A stretch of DNA of 64,000 bases from Clostridia bacterium (GCA_029059705.1 JAIDVM010000010.1:1-64000), one strand, 5' to 3'. Positions 1 through 9,171 are shown, counted from the first letter of the stretch. Translations and numbers: made by a program. The notes: generated by a model from the letters alone, not told the origin.

Positions 1-31
1 CGCGGGGCGGCTTTTTTATTGTTGTATTACA

Positions 32-3000
32 TTATTTGTTTTCGCCGTCGTCGGTTTTTTCCGCAGGAGCTTCGCCGTTATCTTCGGCGGGGGCGTCCGC
101 AGTTTCCTCGGCGGGCTGTTCCGCAACGTCTGCCGCGGGAGCTTCCGTTTCAACGTTTTCAGCGGGTTCGTCGGTTACTTCCTCGGCGTTAGCTTCTTCG
201 GTAGCCGCTTCGGGCTGTTCCTCGGTTGCAGGTTCGTCGGTTTCGGGTTCTTCCGCAGGTTCTGCGCTGTCTGTGGAAAGGTGGAGCTTTCTGATATAGC
301 GCTGGCGCTTGCGGTAGTTGTTCTTGCTGATTTCCTTTGCGTTCTTGTTGCGGCGGTGCTTCTTAAATACGTCTTTCAAAAGAAGAGATACAAGAGTGAT
401 AAGAATTGCAACCAGCAACACGATTGAGGAAACCAAAAGCCAGATTTCGCCCGCGTTGTCATCGGTGTCGTCGTCGGAGGTATCGTCGTCGTCAACGGTG
501 TTCATTTCGATTTTCTGCTGAACTGCCGAATAATCCGCGAATACCGAAACGCTGTTCATTTCCTTATTGGTATAGGTGAAATAAGCAAGCTTTTCTGCCG
601 AAATATCGTCGGTAACCGAATAATCGTAACCCGTTTCGCCGTCCTTAGCCGTTTCGGAATTGAATGGAACGTAAGCTTCGGAATCGTAAAGGGTGTAAGC
701 GTAGTACTTGGCGGTGTAGCCGTATTTGCTCTGCAATTCAGCAACCTTTGCCGCGCCGACTTTTTCGGTTACGAGGTTTTCGTAAAATTCGAGGTCGGTT
801 CTGCCGATGTCATCTTCAGGAATTTGAACGCCGCTTGTTTTTAAGATGTTGATATATTCTTCTCTAATTTCAAGCTCGCAATCGTTTAAAATGCCCGTAT
901 ATTCGCTTTCGGTTACCGAAATCGCGCTGTAATCGAACGCAACCGCGCCCGTTTGCCATGTGTCGGTATCTTTGTCGTAACCCGTTTCGCCGCGCTCGCC
1001 GCTCCAAAGCTCCAAACGGTATTTAAGCTCTTCGCTGCCAGTGTGAATGAAGAAGTTCACCGTTACCCAGCCGTCTGCGTCAGCCGCCGCGTTGTTTGCA
1101 TCTATTGCAACCGCGTATTCGCCGAAGCTGCCGTTTGCAACCCATCTTGCGATTTTGTCGTCGAAGGGTTTAACTTCAACGTTAGAGGTTACGTAACCTT
1201 CGCCGTCGCTTACAATATAATAATAAGCGCCGTTTTTGAATTCGTAAAGGTTTTTGCCTTCGGAGTTGACGAGGAAGTGCGCTGCTTCCGTGGTCTTGTT
1301 CGCGTCAGCCCAATACTGCTTGTCAAAGTCAAGCTTTTGCAGATTGTCGTAAGTTACGATTGCGCCGTTTTCGTCGTAGAAGTCCTTGTTTTCGTTATCG
1401 GAATACTTGTAAAGCTTTTTGTAATTTCTGAGGTTTGCATAAACCTTGCCGTCTTTACCGTCGTAAAGTCCGTCTTCGCGCAGGGTATAAACGATTGCCG
1501 CCTTGTGTTCCGCTTCGGTCATGCCGTCGAATTTAGCGTTCAAAACGTTGCCTTCGTCGTCATAGTAGTAGGTGTAAGCGGGAGTGGAGTAGCCGAGCAC
1601 CTTGTGCGTGGTATCGTCAACCAGATAAACGTAAGCCGTTGCGTTGCCGCTTACTTTAACCTTAACCGAAACCGCCTCGTAGCTCGAAGCCGCAATGGTT
1701 TTTACAGCGCCTACAAAGCCGTAGTTTGCAACCTTTACTATATCGTCTTTGGAATAGTATTCGGTTTCTTCGCTGAATTTTTCGTCCTCGCCTACGCGTC
1801 TGTAAATCTTGCCGTTTACTTCAAAGGTGTCGGGGCCGCTGTAATCTTCTTCGGCTTCAACGTAATAATTTTTGTAATTATTTTCGTTTGCTTCGGCCTT
1901 GTCCACGTATTCGCGGAGGTTGTTAATTATAATCAAGGGCTGGTAGCAGGTTTTGCCGAACACCGCTTCCCATGCGCCGAGAGTATTCGAAAAGTCCGTT
2001 CCGCCGAATGCCTTTAAAATGTGCTCTCTCGTTACTTCGTTGTAGCTGTCCTGATAGTGCGTCTTGTTTATAAGACCTGCATAGCGGGTGATTTCGCCGT
2101 TATTATTAACGTAGTTGGTGTTTTTGCCGTCGTAGTTCTTTTTGTAAGCGCCGTCGGTTACCGAAGAGCTTGCGCCGTTCACGCCGTCGTAGTTGGCTGC
2201 GTTTACCACGCCGTTTTTAATATCGGAAGTGCCGCTTGCGTTGTCGAACACAACGCCCGAGGTTTCGTCCTTGTCCGCAGTGAACGTGAATTTTTGCGAA
2301 GTGGTGCCCGCGGTGGTGAGGTTGTAAACGTCCTCGTCAACCTTTAAAACCTGCATGTCGGCAAGCGCAACCCAACCGCCGCCGTAGTAATAGCTGTCGA
2401 GATTGGTTTCGCTTATCGAAGTGTTGCCGAACTGGAAGTCGATTTTAAAGCTCTGTTCGGTGGTGGTGTCGTTTGCAACGAAGAAGAAGCATTGCACCCA
2501 ACCGTTGTAAATGTCTTCGTTGTCGGCAACGTCGGTCGTCTTGCCAGTGGTGTCAACCGCAAACGAGGCGGTGTTTTTATCGTCGGCAAGGTCGGTAATA
2601 ACAAGCGTTGCCGCCGTTTTGCCTTTCATGTCAGAGGTTTTAACCCAGAACGAAAGTATAAGGTGTTCGCCGCCCTCAAGCTTAAACGCCGCGTCGTCGG
2701 TAATCGTGGAGGTGTATGCCGCGCTGTAACGGGAGTGCATTAAAAGGATGTTTCCGTTATACTCGGGGAGCCTTGCGTCCTCTGCCGTGAGTTTTTCCGT
2801 AAGCAGATTAGAATAAATCGAACCTGCAAACCCCGTTTCGTTATAGGGGAACGAGCCTATTGTGTCGTCCTTGGTTATAACGGGATTTTTAAGCCCCTTG
2901 GGAAGGGTGTATTCATTACCGTTGTTGTTTTGGGTTATATTAATGCCGCCCGCGGTTTTAATTCCGGTAAGTTCTTTTGCCGAAGCGTAAAGCTTGCCGG

Positions 3001-4624
3001 TTGCCGATTTTTCGGTGGTGAGCGCCGCCGTTACGTTGCTGCCGAAGGCAACAGCCGTTCCGTTGGCAGCCGAAGTGAGGTTGAGAAGGTAGTGGAAGTC
3101 CTGCGAGTTTCTTAACTTGTCCTCGTATCTTCCCAAATCTCTGTTGGTGATTGCTCTGTCGGCTACAAAAACCTTTTCGTCCTTTTCGCTCGTGATGTAG
3201 CAGGTTGTGTCTTTGTCAATCTTTGCCGCGTTGTCGGTGTAGGTGCAGCCCTCGTCGGTGAGGTTTACGTATTTCGTAACCTGAACGTCGTCGAAGAACG
3301 CATAGCCGTTAAGCTTTTCATAATTGTCCGACTGTCCCAAGCCGAGGTTTAAAGTTACGGTGCTTTCGCCAAAGTCGCAGCCCTCAACGTAAACGGTGTA
3401 TTTAATCCAGCCGTTGCTCGAATTATCAAGGTTGGGGTTGTCCTTAAGAATTTTTTCGGTGTTTATCGCCTGAATGCGGAAGGGGTCGACTGTGTTGCCG
3501 CCTACGGATTGCGTAACTTCTATATACGCGCCCCTGTCTTCTTCGTTAAGCTGGCTGTAACCTCTTGCAAATTTAAGGTTGCTCGTCTTAACCCAAACGG
3601 AAATTTCCGCCGCGGTGTTTGCTTCCAGAGTTATCGACTGCGAGGTGTAGTATTGGTGAATACCGTTGTAGTTGCTGTCCGTGGGATAGTTGTGTAGCAT
3701 CAAAACGTTAGAAATATAATTTCTGTCGTTTATATCTTCGCTGTCTTCTTTATCCTTCGTAAAGTAATAATCGTTGCCGTATTCGTCCTCGTGGACTTTA
3801 TAAGTTTCGCCGTCGACTTTAACCGTGCGGTTTTCGCCCTCGCCCGTAATAACGTAGTGGGTGCCGGGGTTTTGAATAAGCTCGGTTCTTACCGAAAGGC
3901 AAACGGTGTAAGCCTCGTCGCGGTAAAATTCCTTGTCGTCGGGGTTTTGGTAAACGAGGGTTTCTTCCTCGCCCAAATACCACGCGCCGTCCTTTTCGAC
4001 GGGCAGCTCATAATAATATTCGCCGTCGTCGCCGTTGCGGTAAACGGGCGTTTCCTTTTCGCCGTCTTTTAAAACGTAGCCGTCGTCCTTTTCGATTATG
4101 CCGAAGTAATCTTCGTATCCGCCGTGTTCCTTAACGATGTTGTCGTCCATTATCTTGTTTGCGGCAAGCAAAGCGGCGTAGGTGTCCTTATAGAAGATGT
4201 CGCGCGACTTCATTCCGTTATAGTCGATATAATCGTCCGCGGAGGAAGAGAGGTCGTCGTTATAATCGAGCTTAGCGGCAAGGGTTGCGTCGGTAAGCGC
4301 GTCCCAAGCCGTTTTGGTGGTGCCGATTATGCCCGATTTTGCGTTGGAGCTGTCGCCGCCCGAAGACCAGGTGCCCGAAACGGGAGTTTTTATTAAATAT
4401 CTCGCCTTGTCTTTTTTAAGCGCCTCTTCCGTGGGCGTGTTAAAGAATTCGAAGTCACCGTTCTTTAAAAGCTGGGTATCTTCCTTTTTGGGTGTGTTAT
4501 CCGTGGAATCGTCGTCGTTGTTTGCGCATGCCGCGGCAAGCCCCGTGCAGGAAACCGCCGTTGCAAGAAGAACGGCAATCAAAGCCTTTCTGGTTTTTTT
4601 GAATTTGTAATGATTTTTTGCCAT
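32..4624 (-). CDS. Giant cell-surface lipoprotein with repeated carbohydrate-binding-like modules and a C-terminal membrane anchor
   Basis: A 1530-residue exported protein. The N-terminus has a basic stretch, a hydrophobic segment and Ala-Ala-Ala-Cys33, a probable though imperfect lipobox. At least three similar beta-rich modules follow (about residues 305-455, 625-790 and 970-1235). They share patterns such as SVWVKTS or SFWVKTSDMKG, then NGW plus a hydrophobic strand, then FFDDVQV or ALADMQV, as in galactose-binding/CBM-like folds. Between them lie Tyr- and Asp-rich segments. Near residue 1395 there is a membrane segment followed by KKHRRNK, then about 110 acidic residues rich in Glu, Ala and Pro. 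This predicts a lipid anchor, an outer body, a membrane crossing and a cytoplasmic tail. The ribosome site AGGTG lies 5 nt before the ATG. Substrate unknown; glycan binding is inferred from module shape only. Confidence 0.7.
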   Translation of the reverse strand: MAKNHYKFKKTRKALIAVLLATAVSCTGLAAACANNDDDSTDNTPKKEDTQLLKNGDFEFFNTPTEEALKKDKARYLIKTPVSGTWSSGGDSSNAKSGIIGTTKTAWDALTDATLAAKLDYNDDLSSSADDYIDYNGMKSRDIFYKDTYAALLAANKIMDDNIVKEHGGYEDYFGIIEKDDGYVLKDGEKETPVYRNGDDGEYYYELPVEKDGAWYLGEEETLVYQNPDDKEFYRDEAYTVCLSVRTELIQNPGTHYVITGEGENRTVKVDGETYKVHEDEYGNDYYFTKDKEDSEDINDRNYISNVLMLHNYPTDSNYNGIHQYYTSQSITLEANTAAEISVWVKTSNLKFARGYSQLNEEDRGAYIEVTQSVGGNTVDPFRIQAINTEKILKDNPNLDNSSNGWIKYTVYVEGCDFGESTVTLNLGLGQSDNYEKLNGYAFFDDVQVTKYVNLTDEGCTYTDNAAKIDKDTTCYITSEKDEKVFVADRAITNRDLGRYEDKLRNSQDFHYLLNLTSAANGTAVAFGSNVTAALTTEKSATGKLYASAKELTGIKTAGGINITQNNNGNEYTLPKGLKNPVITKDDTIGSFPYNETGFAGSIYSNLLTEKLTAEDARLPEYNGNILLMHSRYSAAYTSTITDDAAFKLEGGEHLILSFWVKTSDMKGKTAATLVITDLADDKNTASFAVDTTGKTTDVADNEDIYNGWVQCFFFVANDTTTEQSFKIDFQFGNTSISETNLDSYYYGGGWVALADMQVLKVDEDVYNLTTAGTTSQKFTFTADKDETSGVVFDNASGTSDIKNGVVNAANYDGVNGASSSVTDGAYKKNYDGKNTNYVNNNGEITRYAGLINKTHYQDSYNEVTREHILKAFGGTDFSNTLGAWEAVFGKTCYQPLIIINNLREYVDKAEANENNYKNYYVEAEEDYSGPDTFEVNGKIYRRVGEDEKFSEETEYYSKDDIVKVANYGFVGAVKTIAASSYEAVSVKVKVSGNATAYVYLVDDTTHKVLGYSTPAYTYYYDDEGNVLNAKFDGMTEAEHKAAIVYTLREDGLYDGKDGKVYANLRNYKKLYKYSDNENKDFYDENGAIVTYDNLQKLDFDKQYWADANKTTEAAHFLVNSEGKNLYEFKNGAYYYIVSDGEGYVTSNVEVKPFDDKIARWVANGSFGEYAVAIDANNAAADADGWVTVNFFIHTGSEELKYRLELWSGERGETGYDKDTDTWQTGAVAFDYSAISVTESEYTGILNDCELEIREEYINILKTSGVQIPEDDIGRTDLEFYENLVTEKVGAAKVAELQSKYGYTAKYYAYTLYDSEAYVPFNSETAKDGETGYDYSVTDDISAEKLAYFTYTNKEMNSVSVFADYSAVQQKIEMNTVDDDDTSDDDTDDNAGEIWLLVSSIVLLVAILITLVSLLLKDVFKKHRRNKNAKEISKNNYRKRQRYIRKLHLSTDSAEPAEEPETDEPATEEQPEAATEEANAEEVTDEPAENVETEAPAADVAEQPAEETADAPAEDNGEAPAEKTDDGENK

Positions 4625-4823
4625 AAAACACCTGAGTATATGCGGCGGATTAGCTCTGCCGCTTTTTCTATTTAATATAATCGTACTTTGTTATTTTAAT
4701 ATATTTGCGGTGTTTAGGCAAGCGTTTACGGCTAAAATAGCGCGAAAAATATTTATTATTTTTATATAAATTGCAAAAACTCTGTTTATACGGCGGCGAT
4801 TTGCCGCCAAACGGTGAATTGTA

Positions 4824-5180
4824 TTGAATTTTAACTCTTTTAACGCCGTGCTTGCGGGGCTTTTGACTGGCGCGGTAAACGGACTTTTCGGCGGCGGGGG
4901 CGGTATGGTTGCGGTGCCGCTAATGAAAAACATGCTCGGTTACAGCGAAAAGCGTTCGCACGCAACCGCAATTCTGGTAATCGCCCCAATATGCGCGGCA
5001 AGCGCAATTATTTATATAATAAACGGTTTTTTTGCCGCAAACGTAATTATACCCGCCGCAATAGGTTCGGTTGCGGGCGGGCTTTTGGGGGCGGAGCTTT
5101 TGGATAAGCTGCCCGAATTTATAGTAAATTTCGTGTTTATCGCGGTTATGCTTGCGGCGGGCGTAAGGCTACTTATATGA
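4824..5180 (+). CDS. TSUP (TauE/SafE) permease, N-terminal half protein
   Basis: A 118-residue, very hydrophobic protein resembling the first repeat of TauE/SafE (TSUP) permeases, which move sulfite, sulfoacetate or related anions across the membrane. The Gly-rich loop after the first helix (GLFGGGGGMVAVPLM) is the family signature. Typical members are about 250 residues with two such repeats; here the second repeat is the next gene, whose ATG overlaps this stop codon by 4 nt. The best start is TTG at 4824, with only a weak ACGGTGA upstream. The two products probably assemble as one transporter. Substrate cannot be read from sequence. Confidence 0.75.
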   Translation: MNFNSFNAVLAGLLTGAVNGLFGGGGGMVAVPLMKNMLGYSEKRSHATAILVIAPICAASAIIYIINGFFAANVIIPAAIGSVAGGLLGAELLDKLPEFIVNFVFIAVMLAAGVRLLI

Positions 5181-5551
5181 GTTTTATTTTGTATCTTGTC
5201 GCGGGATTTGTTTCGGGCATGCTCGGCGGCATGGGAATGGGCGGCGGAACGGTTTTAATCCCTGCTTTAACGCTGTTTTTCGGCGTCGAACAGCACGTTG
5301 CCCAGGCGACTAACTTAATAGCTTTTTTGCCGATGGCGGCGTTCAGCTTAAACGTCCACAAAAAGAAAGGGCTTTTAAAAACTGACGGCGTTTGGTGGAT
5401 TGTCGTGCCCGCGCTAATAACTTCGGTTGCGGGCGGTTTTATCGCGGGGATTTTGCCCGCCGGAATTTTAAGAAAGCTTTTCGGTGCGTTTCTTGTTTTT
5501 CTTGCCGTTAAAGGCGCGTTTGCAATAAAAATCACGCCTAAAAAAGGGTAA
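5177..5551 (+). CDS. TSUP (TauE/SafE) permease, C-terminal half protein
   Basis: A 124-residue partner of the preceding half permease, translationally coupled to it through a 4-nt overlap. It repeats the TSUP motif near its N-terminus (GMLGGMGMGGGTVLIPALTLF) and has about four membrane segments. Together the two proteins match the size of one full TauE/SafE transporter. They look like two separate repeats rather than a frameshifted gene, because the junction has its own ATG and both parts keep intact signature loops. Role inferred: export or uptake of a small, possibly sulfur-containing, anion. Confidence 0.75.
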   Translation: MSFILYLVAGFVSGMLGGMGMGGGTVLIPALTLFFGVEQHVAQATNLIAFLPMAAFSLNVHKKKGLLKTDGVWWIVVPALITSVAGGFIAGILPAGILRKLFGAFLVFLAVKGAFAIKITPKKG

Positions 5552-5562
5552 ATTCCGCTTTA

Positions 5563-7077
5563 CTATTCTTTTGACAAAAGTCTTTTGAAAGGGTGGGTGG
5601 AAAACATTTCAAGCGCGTACAGTGCTCCCGCCGTAAACAACAAAAGCACGGGTGTGCATACGAGAATTTGCAGCACGGGCGAAAGCCAGCGGCAAAGCAT
5701 GCCGTTTAAAAACCAGCCGAAAAGGCAGGTAACCGCGGTTACGCCTATGCTTCTTAAAGTGTACTTTAAGAATTTCACCTCGGGGCACTTTTTCTTTAAA
5801 AGCCGCAGGTTGAGCACGGCTGAAATCAAAAAGCTTAACCCGAGCCCCAAAACGTAGGAATAAACTCCCATATACCGCGTTAAAACCACCACCGAAACAA
5901 GCATTGCCGCCGCCCCTAAACAGAAGTATAAAAGGGTGCGTTTTTCGCAGTTCATCGAGTTTAAAACAGTGTTCGTAATCATTCCCAAACACATCGGCAG
6001 CATCATGACTGAGCTAATCGTAACAATCTGCCCGCAAAGTTCGCTGTCGTAGAGGAAAAGGCTTATGGGTTTGCCCAGCGCAAACAGCACGGGGGTGAGA
6101 AGGGTAGATATAAAAATCGTCGCTTTAATGGTTTTTTCCACGTCGTATTTAACGGCTTTTTTGTTTTGTTTGTAATAATTTTCCGAAAGCTCGGGCGCAA
6201 CCACGACGGCTATTGAGCCTATTAACGAGTTGGGTATAAACAGCATGGGAATCGCCATGCCCACGGTTACGCCGTAAAGGGCTACGGCTTCGGAGCTTGT
6301 GTAACCGCAAACGCTCATCAAAAGCGCGGGCAAAATCACGGCTACCGCCGAATTCAAAAGCGAGGTGGAGGTGCGCATGGCGGTAATGGGCGCGGCTGAG
6401 GAAACGAGAGGCTTTAACTGCTTTTTCGGGTTGACGAACCGCCCGCCTTTTTTAAAATACCAGAACAGCGACACCGCAAATGAGAACACGTAAGAAATGA
6501 GTACGGCAAGCGTAGCGCCGTAAGCGCCGTCAACGGGGTCGCTCACCTTCCAGACGAGCAAAATCCCCACGGCAACCATTAAGGCGTCCTCCAAAAGCTC
6601 GATAACGCTGTAAGCCATAAACTGCTTGTTGCCCCAGAACGAACCGCGTATAACCGCGTAAACAGAGGTTAAAACCAGTCCGGGGAGCAAAATTACGAAA
6701 ATCGCAATGCAGCGCTTATCCGAAAATAAAAAGCCGAATATGTTTCTGCCGAAAAACAGCAAAAGCGCGAGGGGAACGGTTATCATCAGCGTGCACAAAA
6801 CGCCCGCCGTAACCGCCGCGTGCTTGCCCTTTAAGTCGCCCTTTGCCGTGCTTTTTGCCATAAGGCGCGAAACGGTTACGGGAACACCGCTCGAAGCAAT
6901 CGTCAAAAACACCGCGAAAACGGTTAAAACGATTTGGTATAAGCCCAGTCCTTCCGCGCCTATAAGGCGGGTTAAAGCTACTTTATAGAAAAAGCTTAAA
7001 CTTTTTTCCACCGTGGAAAAGCCTGTAACCATTGCCGCGGACTTATAAATGTTGTCTTTTTTCTTTTTCTTTCTCAT
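5563..7077 (-). CDS. SpoVB/MurJ-type lipid flippase (polysaccharide biosynthesis family)
   Basis: A 504-residue integral membrane protein of the MVF/MATE superfamily with about 14 helices. The early motif KVALTRLIGAEGLGLYQIV and the overall length fit stage V sporulation protein B, which supports spore cortex formation probably by flipping lipid-linked peptidoglycan precursors. MurJ-like or exopolysaccharide flippases are alternatives within the family. AAGGAAG lies 5 nt before the ATG. The gene runs convergently to the TSUP pair, ending 11 nt from it, and is divergent from the LysM gene. Presence of spoIIA elsewhere in the window makes a sporulation role reasonable. Confidence 0.8.
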   Translation of the reverse strand: MRKKKKKDNIYKSAAMVTGFSTVEKSLSFFYKVALTRLIGAEGLGLYQIVLTVFAVFLTIASSGVPVTVSRLMAKSTAKGDLKGKHAAVTAGVLCTLMITVPLALLLFFGRNIFGFLFSDKRCIAIFVILLPGLVLTSVYAVIRGSFWGNKQFMAYSVIELLEDALMVAVGILLVWKVSDPVDGAYGATLAVLISYVFSFAVSLFWYFKKGGRFVNPKKQLKPLVSSAAPITAMRTSTSLLNSAVAVILPALLMSVCGYTSSEAVALYGVTVGMAIPMLFIPNSLIGSIAVVVAPELSENYYKQNKKAVKYDVEKTIKATIFISTLLTPVLFALGKPISLFLYDSELCGQIVTISSVMMLPMCLGMITNTVLNSMNCEKRTLLYFCLGAAAMLVSVVVLTRYMGVYSYVLGLGLSFLISAVLNLRLLKKKCPEVKFLKYTLRSIGVTAVTCLFGWFLNGMLCRWLSPVLQILVCTPVLLLFTAGALYALEMFSTHPFKRLLSKE

Positions 7078-7171
7078 CGTAACTTCCTTAAATAACTTGT
7101 CTACATTATTCTACAAATTTCTCTTTGGAATTATGAACGAAAAGGCGGTTTTGCCGCGTATAATATTACAA

Positions 7172-7459
7172 ATGTTTACGCTGACCATGCAAAAATGCGG
7201 TTATTTCAGAGTAAAAGAAGGGCAGACTGCCGAAGAAATAGAGCGAGTTCTGCGCGTGCCCGTTTCGGGCGAGGTCTTTTCGGGGAGAATAATCGTTTCC
7301 GAAGGGAATTTTATTCTGCACGTCGCCAAAGCTGGCGAGGGGTATAAGAGTATTGCCGCCCGCTACGGAGTTGACGAGGAGGAGCTTAAACGCGCCAATT
7401 CGTTTAAAGCAATTTACCCGACCTGCCGCGTTTTTGTGCCCGAGCATCAGCCCTTGTAA
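7172..7459 (+). CDS. Small LysM-domain protein
   Basis: The last 45 residues (HVAKAGEGYKSIAARYGVDEEELKRANSF and on to VFVPE) form a LysM domain, a peptidoglycan/chitin-binding fold common in spore and cell-wall proteins. The preceding part resembles a degenerate second LysM. No signal peptide is evident. The frame is open back to 7049, but that would overlap the divergent flippase. Candidate starts are ATG at 7133, 7172 and 7187; none has a good Shine-Dalgarno. ATG 7172 is chosen because TATAAT (7159-7164) ends 7 nt before it, matching other apparently leaderless genes here. The start is uncertain; the domain is clear. Confidence 0.65.
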   Translation: MFTLTMQKCGYFRVKEGQTAEEIERVLRVPVSGEVFSGRIIVSEGNFILHVAKAGEGYKSIAARYGVDEEELKRANSFKAIYPTCRVFVPEHQPL

Positions 7460-7496
7460 AAACGGCGTTGCGTTGCGGGCGAAAATAAAACGTTTT

Positions 7497-7514
7497 GCAT
7501 ATTATGTAATATGC
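7497..7514. promoter_or_regulatory. 18-nt palindrome upstream of the Cys-rich gene
   Basis: GCATATTA-TG-TAATATGC: perfect 8-nt arms with a 2-nt centre, 76 nt before the next start codon. It could be an operator. It also contains CATATTAT, resembling the -10 element of mother-cell sporulation sigma factors E and K, but no clear matching -35 is visible. Function is inferred only. Confidence 0.35.
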
Positions 7515-7589
7515 GGCGCCGCGACTGCGGTTTAAGCGGCTGTTGCGGCGGCGTAAAGTCTTTTAAATTAACTAATAACGGAGGTTAAA

Positions 7590-8252
7590 ATGTCATTTTT
7601 TTCCAACTTTCAATCGGATAAATGCCCCGGAACAATCAGCGGCAATCCCTTAAACGGAATGTGCGAAAAGGTTTGCATACAGGCTCGCAAAATATTCGAC
7701 GCTTGCATAAAGCAAATCCAGCTCGAAAACTACGTGCTCACGCTTGAAGATTCCGTGCCCGCAAATCCTACATACCCCTTGACGTTCGTAAGCGCAAGGT
7801 CAACGCAGTCGTCGGGCGACATAACGTCGATTAACATCGAGCGGCTTGCCGATAAGCCCAACTGCGCGAGAGTGCAGGCAACGATAAGCATACCCGTCGA
7901 GGTTTTATACACCGACGCAAACGGCGTGGAGGGGGTTGCGCACAGCACGATAAGCGTATCCGAAGACGTGCTTTTGTTCGTGCCCGCGCCTTCCATTATG
8001 CCCTATAAGGCAACGGCGGAGGTTTCGGCGGTGTGCGCCGAAGGCACCTTTAACGATGACGGAACGTTTACGGTAAACGCTTGTCTTACCGTAATTTTAA
8101 AAATTTCGATTGACGTCGAAATTCTCGTTCCCAGCTACGGCTACTGCGCTATTCCGCCCGCACAGGACTATTCCCAAGAGGTGTGCGCGGGCTTCTTCGA
8201 ACTGCCTCTTTATCCGCAGGGCAGAAGCTGCAACAATTGCAACAACCACTAA
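7590..8252 (+). CDS. Cysteine-rich protein of unknown function
   Basis: A 220-residue protein with no signal peptide or membrane segment. It has Cys-rich ends (MCEKVCIQARKIFDACIKQ near residue 25 and CNNCNN at the C-terminus) around a beta-rich middle. I recall similar uncharacterised proteins in many Clostridia, but no function. Cysteine-rich, beta-rich, unexported proteins in spore formers are often spore coat or exosporium components; that is inference. A strong GGAGG lies 6 nt before the ATG, an 18-nt palindrome lies upstream, and a terminator follows, so it is monocistronic. Confidence 0.7.
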   Translation: MSFFSNFQSDKCPGTISGNPLNGMCEKVCIQARKIFDACIKQIQLENYVLTLEDSVPANPTYPLTFVSARSTQSSGDITSINIERLADKPNCARVQATISIPVEVLYTDANGVEGVAHSTISVSEDVLLFVPAPSIMPYKATAEVSAVCAEGTFNDDGTFTVNACLTVILKISIDVEILVPSYGYCAIPPAQDYSQEVCAGFFELPLYPQGRSCNNCNNH

Positions 8253-8259
8253 CAAACCT

Positions 8260-8286
8260 GACCTTCCTTTGCGGGAGGTCTTTTTT
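8260..8286 (+). terminator. Intrinsic terminator after the Cys-rich gene
   Basis: GACCTTCC (8260-8267) pairs with GGGAGGTC (8273-8280) around a 5-nt loop, followed by six T. Confidence 0.85.
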
Positions 8287-8319
8287 GTTGCCGTCTTTAA
8301 GAGAAAATTAAGGTTTTCG

Positions 8320-8346
8320 AAGTACTATGTCACGCATAAACGCTAA
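8320..8346 (+). repeat. Short dispersed repeat, copy 1
   Basis: AAGTACTATG-TC-ACGCAT followed by AAAC-GCTAA. A near-identical copy lies at 26397-26424, also intergenic and in the same orientation. Function unknown. Confidence 0.5.
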
Positions 8347-8402
8347 CTTATTAAACAAAAACAAGTAAAAATGTCTATTATTTTATTGTTGCAAAAAAAC
8401 AC

Positions 8403-8431
8403 TTTAAAAACGCTAAAAATCGTGGTAAAAT
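8403..8431 (+). promoter_or_regulatory. Sigma-A-type promoter of the phosphoesterase gene
   Basis: TTTAAA, 17-nt spacer, TAAAAT. The -10 ends 6 nt before the ATG at 8438, so the transcript would start at or next to the start codon. Confidence 0.5.
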
Positions 8432-8437
8432 TAGAAT

Positions 8438-9133
8438 ATGAAAGTTTTTTCGATAAGCGATTTACATCTTTCGGGGCTTGCGGATAAGCCCATGGACGTT
8501 TTCGGCGCGGGGTGGGAAAATCACTTTGAAAAAATTAAAGAGGACTGGAAAGCAAAGGTTTCTGACGAAGATATCGTTTTAATCTGCGGCGACATCAGCT
8601 GGGGCACCGACCTCGAAGAGGGGCTTTACGATTTAAAATCGCTTGCCTGCCTTCCCGGTAAAAAGGTGTTTATACGCGGCAACCACGATTATTGGTGGAA
8701 CGGCATTACAAAGCTCCGCCGCGCCGCGCCCGACGAAAGCTTTTATTTTTTGCAAAATGACTGCGTAAAATTCGAAAACGTGGTAATTTGCGGTTCGCGC
8801 GGGTGGACTTGCCCCGGCAGCGCCGACTTTACCGAAAACGATTTAAGGCTTTATAAACGCGAGGCGGAACGGTTTAAGCTTTGCTTTAACGAGGTGGAAA
8901 AGGTGCGCGCCGAGGGCGACAAGCTGCTCGTCATGATTCATTACCCGCCCTTTTCGTTAAAGTCGCCCGAAACCGAGTTTACGAAATTATTCGAAGAACA
9001 CGGCGCCGACAAGGTAATTTTCGGGCATTTGCACGGCGAAGTTTATTTTCCGTTCAGAACGGTTCGCGGCGGCGCCGAATATATTTTGACTTCGTGCGAC
9101 AAAGTGGGATTTACTTTGCAAAGAATTTTATAA
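8438..9133 (+). CDS. Metallophosphoesterase (calcineurin-like)
   Basis: A 231-residue cytoplasmic protein with the full calcineurin-like metal-binding series: SDLHL near the N-terminus, CGDISWG near residue 50, RGNHDYWW near residue 80, MIHYPP near 168 and FGHLHGE near 195. These residues bind two metal ions and hydrolyse a phosphoester. The substrate is unknown; relatives act on cyclic nucleotides, nucleotides or phosphoproteins. No Shine-Dalgarno is visible before the ATG. The pyr operon starts about 180 nt downstream with its own promoter, so no functional link is implied. Confidence 0.85.
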   Translation: MKVFSISDLHLSGLADKPMDVFGAGWENHFEKIKEDWKAKVSDEDIVLICGDISWGTDLEEGLYDLKSLACLPGKKVFIRGNHDYWWNGITKLRRAAPDESFYFLQNDCVKFENVVICGSRGWTCPGSADFTENDLRLYKREAERFKLCFNEVEKVRAEGDKLLVMIHYPPFSLKSPETEFTKLFEEHGADKVIFGHLHGEVYFPFRTVRGGAEYILTSCDKVGFTLQRIL

Positions 9134-9171
9134 AGTCATTTTAAACGCTTTACTTTATCGCGCGCGGGTGC

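Noticed and set aside
953-2017. Open frame of 354 codons on the plus strand opposite the giant lipoprotein, and several similar ones up to 4610
   Set aside because: It lies antisense to a coherent exported protein, has no ribosome site, and its Val/Phe-rich composition is what the opposite strand of this codon usage yields.
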